The notes under the pieces were generated by a model, which ran no database searches, was not told the origin of the DNA, and saw only the letters and a program-made list of their open reading frames with translations. From Ischnura elegans (taxonomy: Eukaryota > Arthropoda > Insecta > Odonata > Coenagrionidae), in NCBI RefSeq assembly GCF_921293095.1, contig NC_060254.1, forward strand, positions 55,784,069-55,848,068: a stretch of 64,000 nt of DNA. Reading direction: 5' to 3'. The position numbers were made by a program, and so were the translations under genes. Each line of letters starts with the position of its first letter. Within the stretch, counting starts at the first letter, position 1. This document shows, one piece after another, positions 16,201 to 26,732 of this stretch.

Positions 16201-19200
16201 GCTTAAGGCTGAAGCCCCCAAATGCTCCACCTTGTGGCTACCAACCTGCCTTAAACTTTTTGTAGGTAAGTTGATGATGTCACTTGCTGCATTCATATGA
16301 GTTACCATTTCTCAGATACTCCTTGGCCATGAATTGGTCCCAAAATGTTGATTGTTGTTTACAGTCATCTGATCAATTTTTTTCCGTCAATTAGTGGTTC
16401 TTCCTGGGTGAGTTAGTGAATGGGAATACTAATGAAATCAACCACTTGTCAGAATTAGGTAGTATCTTATGCATTTCTTGACCTTAAACTTATTTTAGAA
16501 AGCTTGTAAGCCAGTAAACAGTATCATCAGAAAAATATTAGAATGGGCTGACTGCCTTCCCAAACTTTTTCCATGAAAAGCAACATTGTATCCAAACTTG
16601 CGGCATCTCCTCACTCATACCCAACATCCGACCAGAACAATTGTTGAATAACCTGAAGCAGTAGAGACAAGGTTGCCTTGAGTAGCATTGTAGCCATGGT
16701 AACTGAATGCATGACTATATCCTCAATCTATTGGGTTTGGGATTACCTTTCACCTGTGGAGTAGAGGCTGGGGGTTCAACGCTTCTTTATTTCAATTTAG
16801 CACTTGCAGACCTTTAGTTTTTTTCCTTCTTCTGCCGGCACTAGGTGCTGTCACTTGGTGACAAAGTCTTGCCACTAGGTGACATTTTTGTCACCTGCTT
16901 TTTATGCAATTTTATACACTGATGGATGTAGAAGGGTTTATTTTTATCCATCCCCTGTTAAAACAAAAAAAACTCATGTATGCACTTACGAATTTCCTGA
17001 ATGACAATTTCTTGTAGGTGGGAACAGTTCTTTGAATGGACTAGTCTCAAGATTGTCTTGTGAACTTCGAGCCATCTTGCCGAATTTCCATGAGAATATC
17101 AATGTGATCCTGCCATTTGGCCCCAGTGAGCTGCACACCGTGATGGGGGCATCCTTGATGGAGTTTAATTACAATCGTCCCCTGCTTTATGAGGACAATG
17201 AAGAGTTCCAGGCGTACTGCTCTCATCACAGGCAAAACAACATTGATCAGCCATTTTGGCTCTCTAAGGGTGAGTGAAGTGACTGCATATCCAAATTAAC
17301 CTCCTGCCTTTAATATTTAAGGTTTCGAGCTGTATGTCATGGTAACTATAAATTGGAAAAGAAATTTTACTTTGCACATTTTACCCTTTGTGGTTTTCTT
17401 ACCATAAATTAAAGACTACAAAGAAAAATAATGATAAAAAACTTTAATTTTTCCTGGTGAATAAGATTTTAGGAATTCTTCTCTGGCTTTATGTGAGGTT
17501 AATTTGTTCGTGTTGGCGGGCATTTCGGAAAACGACTTGTTTTCCATTATGGTGTGTTGGTGTCAGAATGTTCAAATTCACTCTGAACTGAATTGACCCT
17601 CTGGCGAGTACAGCAATAAGGCTCAGGTGTCTTCCGAGTGGCTAATGGTCTTTGGAAGTTCTTTATGTACTTTCCTATGCATATTTTTTATGCAATTGAT
17701 GACAGGTGTCCAAGTATTGCTTCGAGGAAAGCCAGTATCACAATTGAAATAATTTTTTTGATTGAGGCGAATCTTGATGACTTCCTTGATTATGCGGTCC
17801 CAGTACTGTTGTGAGCAGCAAAGAATGTTTGTATCTCCCCATCTGGTGACATTATCTTCATTGATACTGTTCCACCACAGCCACCATCTAAATTAAGGCA
17901 CCGATTGATGAGGGCATAAGATTGCATCGGCCTGAAGACACCTGCAGGGCTATTCAACTCATCATATGGCCAGGCCACAAGTCAAAATCGACCATAACTA
18001 TTTCCTCGGAACATAAGTATGGCTTCTGGTGATTCTCATCTGAACTAAAGACTAGGGATGAGTCGATTCCACTTTTTTTCGATTCCGATTCCAATTTCGA
18101 TTCCTTCAAATCGATTCCCGATTCTCGATTCCGATTCCATCGATTCTTACTCCTTATAGCAGGTGGGATTTTGATTTATCTGTGGTATTGCAGTCATTAA
18201 AATTTAAGAATCGAATGGAATAAAATAACTAGGGATGGAGAGATCCAGGATTTTTGGAGCCAGATCTTTCGAATCGGATATTTTCGATTCCAAATGCATT
18301 TTCGAATTCCTGCCATTAAACAAAGTCATTATTCAAGTTTATTGTGGATACATACTATCAATGGAATGCTTTTTAGATTTTCATACACATTTTTATATTT
18401 TTATAAATTAAAAATTATTTTATGGGCTTTCAAGTTGTTTTTTAAAAACATCTTTACATACTCAGGGCCTAAACTGTTACGCTTGGGTTTGGAAATGAAA
18501 ATAGGAAAAATCTTAGGATGAACCACTGACCAGTAGTGTAGCGAGAGGACCCCCCAAAATATAAAAACACAATTACTTTCCTTCATAAAAGGAAACAAAA
18601 TATTAAAAATCATGAATTTACAAAAATGAAAAAAAAATGAATCTCTGAAAAATGAAGTTTTTTCTATTATGAAGGGCGTTAAAATTAGTTGAAAACCTCT
18701 CCTTTGTACCCTGTTGTTTAAAAATTTTCCCCCCTGGTTTTGGACCCCCCCTTAACAAAATTCCTGGCTACCCCCCTGCTATCGACTGAATTCAAATTTT
18801 CCTCACACGCGTTTCCCCCGAATTTTACTTTCTCATCGCATACGGACTTGTGTTTAATCCGAAAATGCTTTAGTATGGTGAGGTGGATTTAGCACATCCT
18901 CGCAAATAATTTACGCCATAGTGCACGCACACTGCATTCATTGGTTCTCCTGTTAATGGAAATGTTTATACACAATGAAAGACATTTTTATTGGTGCATC
19001 ATTAAATTAAATTGCAACTGCGCAATCAGCAACACAATTAAAAGTATTTAAAATGGTAATAACGTCACGTGCGACGAGGTGCTCAACCGCTCAGCATGAG
19101 GAAGGAGTGGGCAGCAAAAGCGTGTAAAGGAGAGGTGGAGGGGAAGGAGCAGTGGTGTAGCCAGGAATTTCAATTGGGGGGGGGGGGGATCCAAAACCAG

Positions 19201-22200
19201 GGGGGAAAATTGTTGAAAAAACCGGGCACTAAATAATGGGTTTTAAACTAATTTTAACACTTTCCCAGAAAGTCACTCTCCTAGCATTTGTAGTCTAGAA
19301 ACGGAGAATTGAAGCAGGTAGGCCAAAAAAGGTCAGTTGGTGAGACGAGGTAGGGATGAAACACGCTTCAATTGTTTTCGTGTGATTTGATATTTTCCTT
19401 AGAAGACAATGATTTTTGGTCCGTGTGATTTCGGATGCGAAAAAAAAAACAACAGAGGCACGGGCTGATGGACGGCCGAGGGTGGTTTTCTGAAATCTGC
19501 GACATAGTTACTTTTGAAATGCTGAAAATCCTGGCCACAGCTGAAATTCTACTTGCAACCTCTGCGAGAGCTTTCAAACAAAACAGTTCATGAGTAGGAC
19601 AAGAATCGCATGCGACGGCGCATTCGAAGAGAGAATCGGAAATCTTTCCACTCTTATGGGGCGTTACATTCACTGAAGCTATTATTTAAAATTTCCGATC
19701 CAGATCCGATGTCTTCCGCGACTTTGGATCCGATGAAGGGCAATATCCGCGGGTATTTGGATCCGAGGTATCCGATCCGACCATCCCTAAAAATAACAAT
19801 AGCCGCGGTGGCTACATTCTCGTTTGGCCGCGGTGGCTAAACAATAATGTAGCGTTCATGGCGTCGATACATACCAGAGCAGCCTGGCGGGTGCGCGGTG
19901 GCGGCCGAACGCAACCTGTCGAGTCCGCCCGGAGGCCGCGGCGGCTTATGCCAAGCAAGTATAAACTTCCTCAAGGGTTGCATTGATGAAACTGGGCTAT
20001 ACAAACGCGAATGTGTCTATTTTTTTTATTATTGACGCAGGCGCGTGTTAGTCCAAAAAAGTTACGTATATAAAAAAACCGCTCTCAGCGCGTATTCATA
20101 AGAAACTTTTTTCACAGAAAAACTCGCTCTCTGCACGTTTTTATTATCATCAGACTTCAAATATCATTCGAAAATAAAAAAATATATTTCGATCTATTAT
20201 ACTTTAAAATTGGTGGTCCAGATGAATTCTCCGAATGTGATTCATAATCGTAACAATTTGATTTGCCGTGACCAGCGGTTAATAAAAGAACGGAAAACGC
20301 ATGCGTTGCTTCCCGATCCCGTGGTTTCCAATTTTTTTTCTCTGAGAGTTGCTCATGAACACGAGGTATTTCAGGGTTCGTCGGTTTGTCGCTCTTGCCG
20401 ACATTTTCATGTTTCCGAGGCCGCTTAGGTATGTTCGTCGCAGCACCCGCGTGCGGGGCGTATCCTCCGCGCGGGCAAGGCTGACACCGCGGCCGCTTAG
20501 GTGTGTGGCAGCATTTATGCCCCAAACTTATAGTCTATGCTCAAAACATTTATCTTCCTGGAATCGATGGAATCGGAATCGACTTTAGGCGATCGATTCT
20601 CGATTCCGATTCCGTGCCCGAGAATCGGTGGAATCGAGAATCGACATTTGGAATCGACTCATCCCTACTAAAGACCATAAGTCTCATTAATTCTCAATTC
20701 ACGTAGCTAAGGACTCAGGGCCAAAATATTATGACCTGCCTAGAAGGCAGTTATAACTCGGGCATTAGAAAACAAAATTGCATACCTAAGGCGTTAAAAA
20801 GGAATTTATAAAGTGTCGTCGATTTTATAGCCATTGCTTAAAGAAAACATTAATTATGTTGGAGCACTTGCGGATTGAATGGGCACTAGCTTCATGTATA
20901 GAAGAAAGAAGTTGATTTCATTTGCAGAGGAGTAGAAGGAGGAGGGATCTGTTTAATGTGTTCGCATACGATGATGATATTTTCATGGAATATTTCCGCG
21001 AGTCAAAACAAGCCGTTACTTGCCTAAGTAGAGATATTGGATGGACAGCATTTATTTTTAGTTAGAGGTTAAAAATACTTTTTACATAGATGATCATGTG
21101 AAGTGAATGGAGGAATGTACTTTGCTCTCTGTGCTACATTTGATAATAGATTTCTCACTCATTTGTTTCAACAAGCAGTACCTTGAAATATCCTCATTGA
21201 AATGGTCAATATTTTGAGTTTGTCGTTGCATTACGGTTCACAAGAGAGGACATGAAAGAAGCATAGGGCAAAACATTTTTTTGGCTGTACAACAACCTTC
21301 AGTAATTAGATACCTGAGTTAAGAATATTACCAGGGCCATTTGTGACCGCCTGTACGATGTAAAAATGCTGTGTAAAAATGAAGAAAAGAAAGATAATTT
21401 TATATTGAGGTTTTAATTTTATACAGCTACGTATGTACAGTGGTTTCCAAAAGTTTCTTCACAAATTGAGCTAAGCCACTTTCGCCGCAGTTTGGGAATT
21501 GAGTTTCGGTATTTTCTATGGTACGAGTAGGAGGGAAGTATGAACAACATTCTCATCTCCCACTTTATTGTTATTACTGCATCATTAAGGGGCAACATAT
21601 GCAGGATATGTTTAATGTTTTATGCCACACGAGTTGTGCAGCTCATGCTTGAAAATAAATATACCTCCAAAACTTCAATTTATTTTCTCTCGTAAATTGA
21701 CCGATCCATCAAAGTATATTTTCATTCAATTAACACAGTAGCATTATGATGATAGTTAACGAATGTAAAATATATAAAATATCTGCCACAATGCCACTGC
21801 AAATAATGCCATACAAATCAAGTATCACTAAATCAAAATTCAGTTTGATTTGGTAACACTAGAAGACTGGTTTGTTCCCGTGCATGACTTAAGAAAACAC
21901 ATAACAAGACACAGTAAAAATCAATGTTCAAGTTGGCCTAGCCGTAAAGCAGTAGATTTTCATGGCAGTTACGAATGAATGTGGTGATTCGATCCTGTCC
22001 AAGGGAATATTTTTGAATGACACAAAATGGCAGTAAGATATTTTTCTTGATCACATTAACGCGTAAACTCCACTGCTGTCGTTATAAAATTTGTATAGCA
22101 AAAATCCATTTTGTTATCTGCGGAAATTATTTATTTGTTTCAAAATCTCATTTCACGAATAAAAGGGAAAGCATTTCAGGCAGGTATTCTTCTGCATCAA

Positions 22201-25200
22201 GTCCAGTATATGCATGTTTTGTCAAATACCTGTGATCATTCACGTTTCGTTTACTTTATTTGGCAAGAGTTAGTATGAAAAGTTATTGATTTGCCATGTT
22301 ATTTTGTCATGAAATGATATTTTCCTCTGACTATTTAGTTTCATAGAAAATTCTGTGAAAATTTGAAGAGAGGTAGGCAGTGTTGATTAATGCATCAGCT
22401 AATGTTTGGCAATCCTTGAATAGCTGAAACCAAGTATATTCTGGATGACCGATTACAGTTCTAACACATACCAAATTTTTCATGATGCTTAAGCCAAGCA
22501 TGTTTTGAGAAATTTATCTGGTGAAAAAGTAAAAGAGTAGTGCTATTTTCTACTTGTACTGCAAAGGAAAGTGGGTGTGTAGAAAGCAATGTTAAACGAA
22601 TGAGGCTTGAAGCTGCTAAAGACTCAGTGGCTGCACAATAGGCTTAGATTGCTTGAGCAATTAAGAATTTATTTGCAACAAACCCAAAAAAAAACAGTGC
22701 TTGAGACCTTTTACATTGGATTTTTAAACAAATGGTTAAATAATAAATTGTAACAAGAAACATTAACAGCAAAAAAAACATGATTAAATACACTCAGATA
22801 TCATGTATTACTACACTTCTATGAACGCCTCAACCGCTCATTTGTTATTTTGGGAAGGGTGGAGAAAGAAAAGAGGGATTTAAAGAGGAAGTTTCCTGAT
22901 GGCGGTCGTAAATGATGAAATTGATGATGATATATCAACAGTAGGTGCTTTGATGGAATTGTAGGTAAGAGGTAGCCGGTAGGTAAGGGATCTCTTGGTC
23001 ACAGATAAACGGTGGAGAGGTAGATGGAAAAGAGACGAGTTCCGTGTTTTACGGGAAGGGACACGGAGGGAGAACATTGAATGAATGTCGTTAGACCTGA
23101 AGTGGCCATTCATGATTCTGTGGAAAAAAACCTGAGGTCACTAAGAGTACGTCTTCGCCTTAAGGGCACAATGTCAAGTTGAGAGAGGAGATCATCAGCA
23201 GTGAGATTACGGAGGGAGGGGTTACGGTTTTTCACGATGCTAACAAAGAAATTAACAGGTCTATTAAGAATATTGAGATTTGAGGGACAGGCTGAACACC
23301 ATATGGGCGAACAATAATAGATAACTTTCAGAGTTATTCTGTGAACATCATATTAGAACCCTACTATATTTCCAGGTCTGACAGAAAGAATAAATTAAGA
23401 GGTATTTTGCCCAATAGATAGATATGGGAATTAATTTTTCTGCTGAATATTGAAAGGCTTGAATAAATGCTAGGCAGAAATTCGTTAGAGCATTTTCATT
23501 TTATTTCTACAGGGTTCCCACTCAACCGTGAATAAGCTGTGAATTTCGTCTGCCATGCAAACACCTGGGAAAAGCCGTGAATTTCGTCAATGAACCTTAA
23601 AAATCTCTCAAAGTTGATTGTAGAACTAGGATTGACAGATTAAAAGAAAAGTCGATATTTCAATCATGATTCAAGGCCGAGTCACGCGCGGACGCTGTTC
23701 ACCCCTTTATCTGCACACGTAAATTCGAAGCGCAGTAATTGCTGTGTGTGACATGACGATACATTAACCTTAAGCAGTGGCGGATACAGATGGGGGGCGC
23801 AGGGGGCGCGCGCCCCCCCTTGCGGGTCTGCTTGTATTGCCGAACATTGCAAAACCACAATTGTAACTTTTTTATATCATAAGATCGCATTGTCTTTTAC
23901 ATGTTTATAATCACTTTAAATAAAATTTTCATATTCTTTGCCTGCGGCTTGATCATCTTTTATTACGATAAAAGTAAAGACAACTCAAGATATGTTGCGC
24001 ACCCCCTTGAGTTTTTTCTGTATCTGCCACTGACCTTAAGCCTGTAATTGGAAGACCACTAGCCAAAGTTTTCATTAACCCTGGCGGAAAATCACGCGCT
24101 TCTTCACTCCCCTGATTTTCCCACTCACAACCTTTAGCCGGCCCTGAATTTTGCCAACGATAGGTAACGTTGTTAGAGGTAACACTTTCAGAGCTGCGTT
24201 TGCATTCACTGCCTCTGTCGCATTTTTTTTTAGCTTTTAGTTAACATGCGGCTTGTAATTGTTACTTGGTCAATATTTATTTCAAAAATGGCTTTTTAAC
24301 TGACCGTGAATTTGACCACATTTAAACTGTGAAAAATTGGAAAAACCGTGAATTTTATAATATATTTATTGTGGGAACCCTAAATGTTCTAAATGGTTGG
24401 TATCCTTAAAAACCCCCAAGGATACACCTATTGAGCTGGCTATCAGGGTAGTATGTAGATGTAGATAAGATTTTAAATTATGTAAGTGAGAACGCGTGTA
24501 CGTAATGTGTGTGCTAAGAGCATATGTGATGTTATTTTCATGAAATCAGGCCTCAACTGATAACCTATGATGAAGGTTTTCGTATGCATTTAGGATGTGA
24601 ATGAGTTGAGGTTGCACTTTGCTCATGCATATCACTTATCCAGTATGGTCTCCATTTATTTTAACCCTCCGTTGGGCGCAATGGATCTAACATGGCACAG
24701 CGCGAGTACTTTTTCATTTCTTTGCACTACTAGGTGGCATAGACCCTTGACGCTCATAATAGCAGTTTGTTTTGAAATGCTTTGTGCAGCCTTCTCACTT
24801 AGGTTGACTTCGGCCATCCCCACGGGAAGTTGTTTAAGTTTGGATCAGAGAAGCTGATTGCACCCAAACTCATCACAATTTTAAAGGTACACATGTATTT
24901 TTGCTAGACAGAATATTTTATTAGGCATTTTCACTCGATGCTTCTACAATGTTTACTACTTAATGCTTGAATACATTTTGTGAAACATAATTACCTAAAG
25001 AGCACGTGAAATCACACCTAGCTGGATCAGTTCGTTGCTGTATGAAGGGGTGAATAGGGGTGTATATACTACACGTAAGACATCATTTAAGTGTCAGACT
25101 ACACTGATAATAGTGCATTAACATTTCAAGTTGCAGCTCTGAGCCATACTTTGACTTAATAATTTCTTTTTGTATATGTGCCTATCAGGCACATTGCACC

Positions 25201-26322
25201 TGAACTCGGGAGTTCTAATATTGCACCTTGCAGAAGGTTAAATGAAAAACATTGGGAACACAGAATATGTATGTAGTTGTATTAAAATCATTCTCAACTT
25301 GATTTTTCAATCTTTGTTTGCGAACAGGAGGGCAATGGTTACTTCATTTAATTCTTTAAGTTCAAAGATGTTGCCGCTGCCATTACCATGGTTAATTGCC
25401 AGCTATTCAGGAAGTTGGTAGAGCTTCCATGTTAACTAACTTTAAAATCCAAGTTATCTAAATGGGGCCTATTCCTGTTGAAGGGGTTGGCATATAAGGT
25501 GCTTAACCTCGCTTCAATGAAGTAAAACGAAAGTAGATAGGACTACATCTATTACCTGGCAAGAGATACAATTATCAGTCCCTCAATGCACTGCTGGTCT
25601 CATGCCGAGGAAGTCCTTTCTTGGTCGCTGTTTTGTGAGTCTTTCTCTTGTGGTGCCCTCCTGGCACTAGGCTTCATGTACCCTGGCGACATTGACAGGG
25701 ACCTCAGGGCTACGACTTCGGCCAGGTGGCTGTCCCTGGTGGTGACGCTTCAAGCTAAAAGCTCCGCCACTCCTGTTTTTCTTTGTTTACTTTAAAGGCC
25801 GATTTACATGGTACATGGAATACACAATGAGATGGCAAAATAGCCCGTTTTAATTTCGTTCATGCATTTGTGCAATTCCATGCCATTTTAGACATTAATG
25901 CAGCTATAACCTGCGCAATTCCGTACCCCGTGTAAAACAGCCTTAAGAGAAAGCAGTTTTATCCCCTGTCCAGAAGGATTCTTCGGATGTCAGCTCTATG
26001 AGGTCAGATGTGGGATGAAATTTTTGCCTCTTAAAGTCAATCAATCCCATGGTTCTAATGACCTTGAAAATTCAGGTTGATATTTGAATTCCTCGCCCTG
26101 GTGCATTACTTACCTAGAAATTTAGTGTGAGTGTTAATAAAAAACTGAACAATGTCCATCCTGATTACGTGTTGTGGTTCACTCACCTTGTATTTTTTTT
26201 CCATTTCTGTGGCAGAGGATGCAGCCGGTTCCGAGTCAAGGCAGCACCTTCGTGCACACCGTAGCGGTGAGCCTTACTGGCTTACTCGAGAGGAATTCAT
26301 TTCCTGTGGACCCGGTTTCTAA
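10224..26322 (+). CDS. Divergent actin-fold (ARP-like) protein, 5' end incomplete
   Basis: Firm exons are 10224-11090, 11692-11911, 13746-13970, 14507-14645, 17018-17269 and 26216-26322. All are GT-AG and phase-consistent, adding to about 600 residues plus an unresolved N-terminus. Actin-superfamily landmarks appear in order: a phosphate-1-like strand (LVVDLGSKITRIF); a block equivalent to actin's nucleotide-cleft helix (VFMCIPNSGSPPN); phosphate-2 (ITVDSGAFSTSV); FTTGPEIHFA, aligning with actin RFRCPEALF; the adenosine loop (NILLSGGNSSLNGL); and a C-terminus YWLTREEFISCGPGF like actin WISKQEYDESGPSIV. It is far longer and more diverged than actin, with a Cys/His-rich N-terminal part. I cannot assign it to Arp1-11. 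The last intron is about 9 kb and full of transposons. An AATAAA at 26430 fits the 3' end. Confidence 0.78.
12079..12384. mobile_element. hAT-type MITE in an intron of the actin-like gene
   Basis: The ends are inverted repeats of the GGGCC(A/G)GATTT type (left GTGGGCCAGATTT; right AAATCCGGCCCTG). Flanking octamers CCCTTATG (12071-12078) and CCCATATG (12385-12392) differ at one base, so this is an 8-bp target duplication with slight decay. Non-coding, 306 bp. Confidence 0.7.
13226..13500 (+). repeat. tRNA-headed SINE, same family as 57040-57375
   Basis: A B-box-like GAGTTCAAATTC follows an A-box-like region, then a body sharing diagnostic blocks with the minus-strand copy at 57040-57375: a CA.TTCAAGCAC.ACA.TCC block and a CCTTTC.TTAAGAGCAAA block. 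Two diverged copies with the same order of blocks make a dispersed SINE family likely. It lies in an intron of the actin-like gene. Confidence 0.6.
14117..14424. mobile_element. piggyBac-type MITE (TTAA duplication)
   Basis: Inverted ends CCCCTTGGTTGGGG and CCCAGTTAAGGGG are each flanked directly by TTAA (14113-14116 and 14425-14428), the hallmark of piggyBac insertion. The 308-bp interior has no coding potential. It also contains a short internal inverted pair built on GACTATAGTC. The family call rests on TTAA plus the CCC(C) end, so it is probable rather than certain. Confidence 0.6.
14826..15050. mobile_element. Fold-back Harbinger-type MITE
   Basis: Long inverted repeats open and close the element (left GGGCCCCCGCGCACTGGCAA, right its near-exact complement). 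Most of the 225 bp can fold into a single hairpin, with a second internal inverted pair (GTGGCCCCGC... / ...GCGGGGCCAC). TAA flanks both ends (14823-14825 and 15051-15053), the TWA-type 3-bp duplication of PIF/Harbinger elements. Non-coding; it lies in an intron of the actin-like gene. Confidence 0.8.
16148..16712. repeat. Inverted-repeat element, family unassigned
   Basis: Left arm (from about 16150: GTGCATTTAGTTAGAATGGC, then GAGGCAACCTTGTCT) is matched in reverse complement by the right arm (about 16660-16710: AGACAAGGTTGCCTTGAG, then CATGGTAACTGAATGCAT). The arms are about 45-50 bases with several differences. No clean target duplication was found, so the exact ends and superfamily are open. 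Confidence 0.5.
18053..20667. mobile_element. hAT element (outer), non-coding, interrupted by another hAT
   Basis: The ends are TAGGGATGAGTCGATTCC and its complement GGAATCGACTCATCCCTA, followed inwards by GATTC-rich subterminal repeats. A perfect 8-bp duplication CTAAAGAC flanks it (18045-18052 and 20668-20675). The total is 2615 bp, of which 1568 bp are the nested insertion and its duplicated target. What remains, about 1.05 kb, has no transposase, so it is non-autonomous. The GC-rich right half (around 19800-20500) shows only short, unconserved open frames. Confidence 0.9.
18230..19789. mobile_element. hAT element (inner), nested in the outer copy
   Basis: Ends TAGGGATGGAGAGATCC and CGGATCCGATCCGACCATCCCTA-type sequence share the TAGGGATG tip with the outer element but differ beyond it, so a related family. 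A perfect 8-bp duplication AAAATAAC (18222-18229 and 19790-19797) is present. Inside lies a further inverted pair: about 18530-18780 and 19150-19225 share a C/G-rich 'TTTTGGA(T)CCCCCC ... AATTCCTGGCTAC' block in opposite directions, probably remains of yet another element. No transposase remains. Confidence 0.9.
20676..23510. other. Intron sequence of the actin-like gene, no gene seen
   Basis: AT-rich intronic DNA between the nested hAT elements and the repeat at 23511. Short open frames occur (for example on minus at 22880-23113) but show no family resemblance and no splice support. A short tRNA-like stretch around 21940-22000 is too diverged to call. Nothing else recognised. Confidence 0.4.
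23511..24381. mobile_element. Terminal-inverted-repeat element with GGGTTCCCAC ends
   Basis: Left end AGGGTTCCCACTCAACCGTG and right end GTGGGAACCCT are inverted. CCGTGAATTT-type motifs recur just inside both ends, as subterminal repeats do. The element is 871 bp including a nested 258-bp hAT MITE. Flanking octamers do not match clearly (ATTTCTAC / AAATGTTC), so the superfamily is not fixed. Confidence 0.55.
23775..24032. mobile_element. hAT-type MITE nested in the 23511-24381 element
   Basis: Ends CAGTGGCGGATACAGA and TCTGTATCTGCCACTG are perfect inverted 16-mers bar one base. A perfect 8-bp duplication ACCTTAAG flanks it (23767-23774 and 24033-24040). Contains a G/C-only palindromic stretch around 23795-23820. 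Same family as the fragment at 1-153. Non-coding. Confidence 0.9.
24382..25792. other. Intron sequence with unexplained GC-rich patches
   Basis: Two patches stand out from the AT-rich background: about 24640-24890 and about 25570-25790. The first contains a possible small exon (24805-24887; see findings) with good acceptor and donor, but it is out of phase with the flanking exons of the actin-like gene. The second reads like a decayed repeat or gene fragment that I do not recognise. No gene is called. Confidence 0.35.
25796..25943. mobile_element. Harbinger-type MITE, shorter copy
   Basis: Ends AGGCCGATTTACATGG and CCCCGTGTAAAACAGCCT are inverted. TAA flanks both sides (25793-25795 and 25944-25946). 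Its interior matches the right two thirds of the copy at 56305-56538 (ATGGCAAAATAGCCC..., TTTCGTTCATGCATT..., AATTAATGCAGCT-type blocks), with a deletion in the left part. 148 bp, non-coding. Confidence 0.8.
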
Positions 26323-26559
26323 TGTTTCAGTGTGATATTTATCATATGGTCACAATTTTTATAAGGTATTTTTCAGTTGATTTGATTATATATTGTCATT
26401 GCACATTCTGTTTTCATTCTGTTTCTAAGAATAAAAAGTTTCTCAATCTCTCCAAGCATTTGCCCGAATAAGGATTTAAGTGGGTTGGTAGAATAATTAA
26501 ATATTATTTATTTGAAGTGTTCAACTGTAGTCAGTGAGATATGATGAAACAGCATAAGG

Positions 26560-26724
26560 CAGCGGTTCCCAAACTTTTTCTTTCCGCGACCCATTTTAGC
26601 TCATTCTTTTTAGCCGCGACCCCCTAAAAATGGTCGTCCAAGTTTAAGTACGTTGTTCACCATATTATTAGTATCTCGCGACCCCTTTCCGAACGGCCTG
26701 CGACCCCCACTTTGGGAACCGCTG
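26560..26724. mobile_element. hAT (Charlie-like) MITE
   Basis: Ends CAGCGGTTCCCAAACTTT and AAAGTTTGGGAACCGCTG-type sequence are the widespread hAT 'CAGNGGTTCCCAAA' termini. A perfect 8-bp duplication GCATAAGG flanks it (26552-26559 and 26725-26732). Repeated CGCGACCC motifs lie inside. 165 bp, non-coding, just downstream of the actin-like gene. Confidence 0.92.
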
Positions 26725-26732
26725 GCATAAGG

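Noticed and set aside
20157-20525. Cys/Pro-rich 122-residue frame on minus
   Set aside because: It lies wholly inside the outer hAT element in a GC-rich stretch where several frames are open on both strands; no transposase motif.
24597-24857. 86-residue plus frame recalling actin's C-terminal region (NPPLGAMDLTW)
   Set aside because: It cannot be spliced in phase to the exon ending at 17269, and the exon at 26216 provides a better, phase-matched actin-type C-terminus; the resemblance is short.
25586-25795. 69-residue GC-rich frame as a coding exon
   Set aside because: No recognisable domain, no phase-matched splice sites to the actin-like exons, and it ends in a MITE target duplication.
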